Below are positions 5,337 through 6,563 of a DNA stretch of 6,563 bases, piece by piece. Source of the DNA: Comamonadaceae bacterium (GTDB lineage Bacteria; Pseudomonadota; Gammaproteobacteria; Burkholderiales; Burkholderiaceae_C); NCBI GenBank assembly GCA_947478935.1, contig CANJXV010000147.1, positions 1 through 6,563 on the forward strand. Direction: 5' to 3'. The notes below the pieces were generated by a model. That model ran no database searches, was not told the DNA's origin, and was given only the letters and a program-made list of their open reading frames with translations. Both the position numbers and the translations under genes were made by a program. Positions within the stretch are counted from its first letter, which is position 1. Every line of letters begins with the position of its first letter.

Positions 5337-6563
5337 GCTGGCGCGCTTGTATGCGGCGCGTGGCGTGACTGGCACCGACGAAATTGACGACAGCCTGGCC
5401 AAGCTCTTGCCGCCCGCGGGCCTCTTGGGCATAGACGTTGCCGCGACTTTATTGGCCGATGCCATTGCCCAAGGTAAGCGCTTGTGCGTGGTGGCCGACT
5501 ACGACTGCGATGGCGCCACCGCCTGCGCGCTGGCCATGCGCGGCCTGAAACTGCTGGGCGCAGAGAACCTAGGCTATTTGGTGCCGGACCGCGTGGTCGA
5601 TGGCTACGGCCTGACCGCGCCGATTGCCGGTCGCGTCAAAGCCCAAGGCGCCGATGTGCTGATTACCGTGGATAACGGCATCGCCAGTGTGGAGGGCGTG
5701 GCGCATGCCAAAGCGCTGGGCCTGCAAGTGCTGGTGACCGACCACCACCTGCCCGCCACCGAGCGGCCTGAAGCCGACGTCATCGTCAACCCCAACCAGC
5801 ACGGCTGCAGCTTTGCCAGCAAAGCGCTGGCCGGTGTGGGCGTGATGTTTTATGTGCTACTAGCGCTGCGCTCCGAACTGCGCGCACGCGGCGTGTTTGA
5901 CGCTGCTACCCAACCCAAGCTGGACACCTTGCTGCCACTGGTGGCGCTGGGCACAGTGGCCGATGTGGTGCGCCTGGACGCTAACAACCGACGCTTGGTG
6001 GCCCAGGGCTTAAAGCGCGTGCGTGCCGGGGCTATGCCTGCGGGCATGGAGGCCTTGTTTCGCGCAGCAGGGCGCAAACCGGCGATGGCCACCAGCCAGG
6101 ACTTTGGCTTTGCCCTGGGACCGCGCATCAATGCGGCAGGGCGCTTGTCGGACATGACCTTGGGCATCGAATGCCTGCTGACCGATGACCCGGCGCGTGC
6201 CGACGAACTGGCGCGCGCGCTGGACGGCATCAACCGCGAGCGCCGCGTCATCGAAGGCGATATGCGTGACGTAGCCATGGAAGTGGCTGAGTCTTTGTTT
6301 GACGCCGAAGACGAAGCGCCACCGGCCATTTGTGTATTCGATCCGGACTTCAATGAAGGCGTGGTCGGCATTGTGGCCGCACGCATCAAAGACAAGTTTC
6401 ACCGGCCCAGCTTTGTGTTTGCCGCCAGCCAGGCGCCGGGCAAAGAGCATGAACTCAAAGGCTCGGGCCGCTCGATAGCCGGCTTTCATTTGCGCGACGC
6501 GCTGGACCTGGTGGCCAAGCGCTACCCCGGCGTGCTGCTGCGCTTTGGCGGCCACGCCATGGC
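5266..6563 (+). CDS. recJ: Single-stranded-DNA-specific exonuclease RecJ, C-terminus cut by window edge
   Basis: RecJ degrades single-stranded DNA 5' to 3' in RecF-pathway recombination, base excision repair and mismatch repair. The first 432 residues of a protein usually near 570 are present. DHH-domain motifs appear in order: ADYDCDGAT (77-85; Asp78, Asp80, Asp82), VPDRVVDGYG (106-115), TVDNGIAS (134-141; Asp136), TDHH (158-161), ALGTVADVV (227-235; Asp233) and ALGPRINAAGRL (283-294). The DHHA1 part shows EGVVGIVAARI (364-374), GSGRSIAGFHLRDAL (399-413) and FGGHAMA, on which the window ends. Where many RecJ proteins have a WHxGV-type motif, this one reads DFNEGVVG, so that His is replaced. 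The ATG at 5266 overlaps the TGA of the preceding gene by four bases, and no Shine-Dalgarno is visible, so translation is probably coupled. The remaining C-terminal part, including the OB-fold region, lies outside the window. Confidence 0.97.
   Translation, partial: MKIIPRDIPPRSVYALEQAGVHPLLARLYAARGVTGTDEIDDSLAKLLPPAGLLGIDVAATLLADAIAQGKRLCVVADYDCDGATACALAMRGLKLLGAENLGYLVPDRVVDGYGLTAPIAGRVKAQGADVLITVDNGIASVEGVAHAKALGLQVLVTDHHLPATERPEADVIVNPNQHGCSFASKALAGVGVMFYVLLALRSELRARGVFDAATQPKLDTLLPLVALGTVADVVRLDANNRRLVAQGLKRVRAGAMPAGMEALFRAAGRKPAMATSQDFGFALGPRINAAGRLSDMTLGIECLLTDDPARADELARALDGINRERRVIEGDMRDVAMEVAESLFDAEDEAPPAICVFDPDFNEGVVGIVAARIKDKFHRPSFVFAASQAPGKEHELKGSGRSIAGFHLRDALDLVAKRYPGVLLRFGGHAM

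Noticed and set aside
5850..6555. Two overlapping 181-codon minus-strand frames at the right end
   Set aside because: Both lie opposite recJ, which has all its DHH motifs in the plus-strand frame; the minus-strand products are low-complexity Ser/Ala/Arg-rich or unlike any family.
1..6563. Signs of a mobile element, defence system, CRISPR array, or tRNA/rRNA gene
   Set aside because: I saw no repeat arrays, terminal inverted repeats, integrase or transposase motifs, or RNA-gene signatures; base composition looks uniform by eye and nearly all sequence is in housekeeping-type genes.

Overview
The window looks like ordinary chromosomal DNA from a GC-rich betaproteobacterium, most likely Burkholderiales and probably near Comamonadaceae. 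That placement is my judgement from protein style and gene content; no search was run. Coding density is very high. There is no sign of a mobile element, CRISPR array, rRNA or tRNA gene, or phage gene.

Layout: two divergent transcription units flank a gap of about 126 bases (4112-4237). Leftward on the minus strand lie, in transcription order, a LolC/LolE-type lipoprotein-release permease (4111-2855), its ATPase LolD (2862-2152, overlapping the permease by 8 bases), a TatD-family metal-dependent hydrolase closest to YjjV (2135-1296), a divergent spermidine-synthase-fold protein (1265-510, apparently starting at TTG), and the N-terminal 163 residues of a fumarylacetoacetate hydrolase (FAH) family enzyme (489-1, cut by the window edge). 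Spacings are -8, 16, 30 and 20 bases, so one operon is likely. Rightward on the plus strand lie an RpfE-type / phosphoglycerate-mutase-like protein (4238-5269) and recJ (5266 onward, cut by the window edge), joined by an ATGA stop/start overlap.

Function: the two Lol proteins form an inner-membrane ABC machine that extracts lipoproteins and passes them to the periplasmic carrier LolA. Only one permease gene is present and no lolE follows lolD, so a homodimeric LolF-like arrangement is plausible. RecJ is the 5'-3' single-strand exonuclease of recombination and mismatch repair. The TatD-type hydrolase, the aminopropyltransferase-like protein and the FAH enzyme have no obvious link to lipoprotein export and look like co-transcribed housekeeping genes.

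I found no convincing novel system. The points worth a second look are the single-permease Lol locus, the poorly characterised protein coupled to recJ, the non-canonical SpeE-like protein with a TTG start, and a few small sequence structures.
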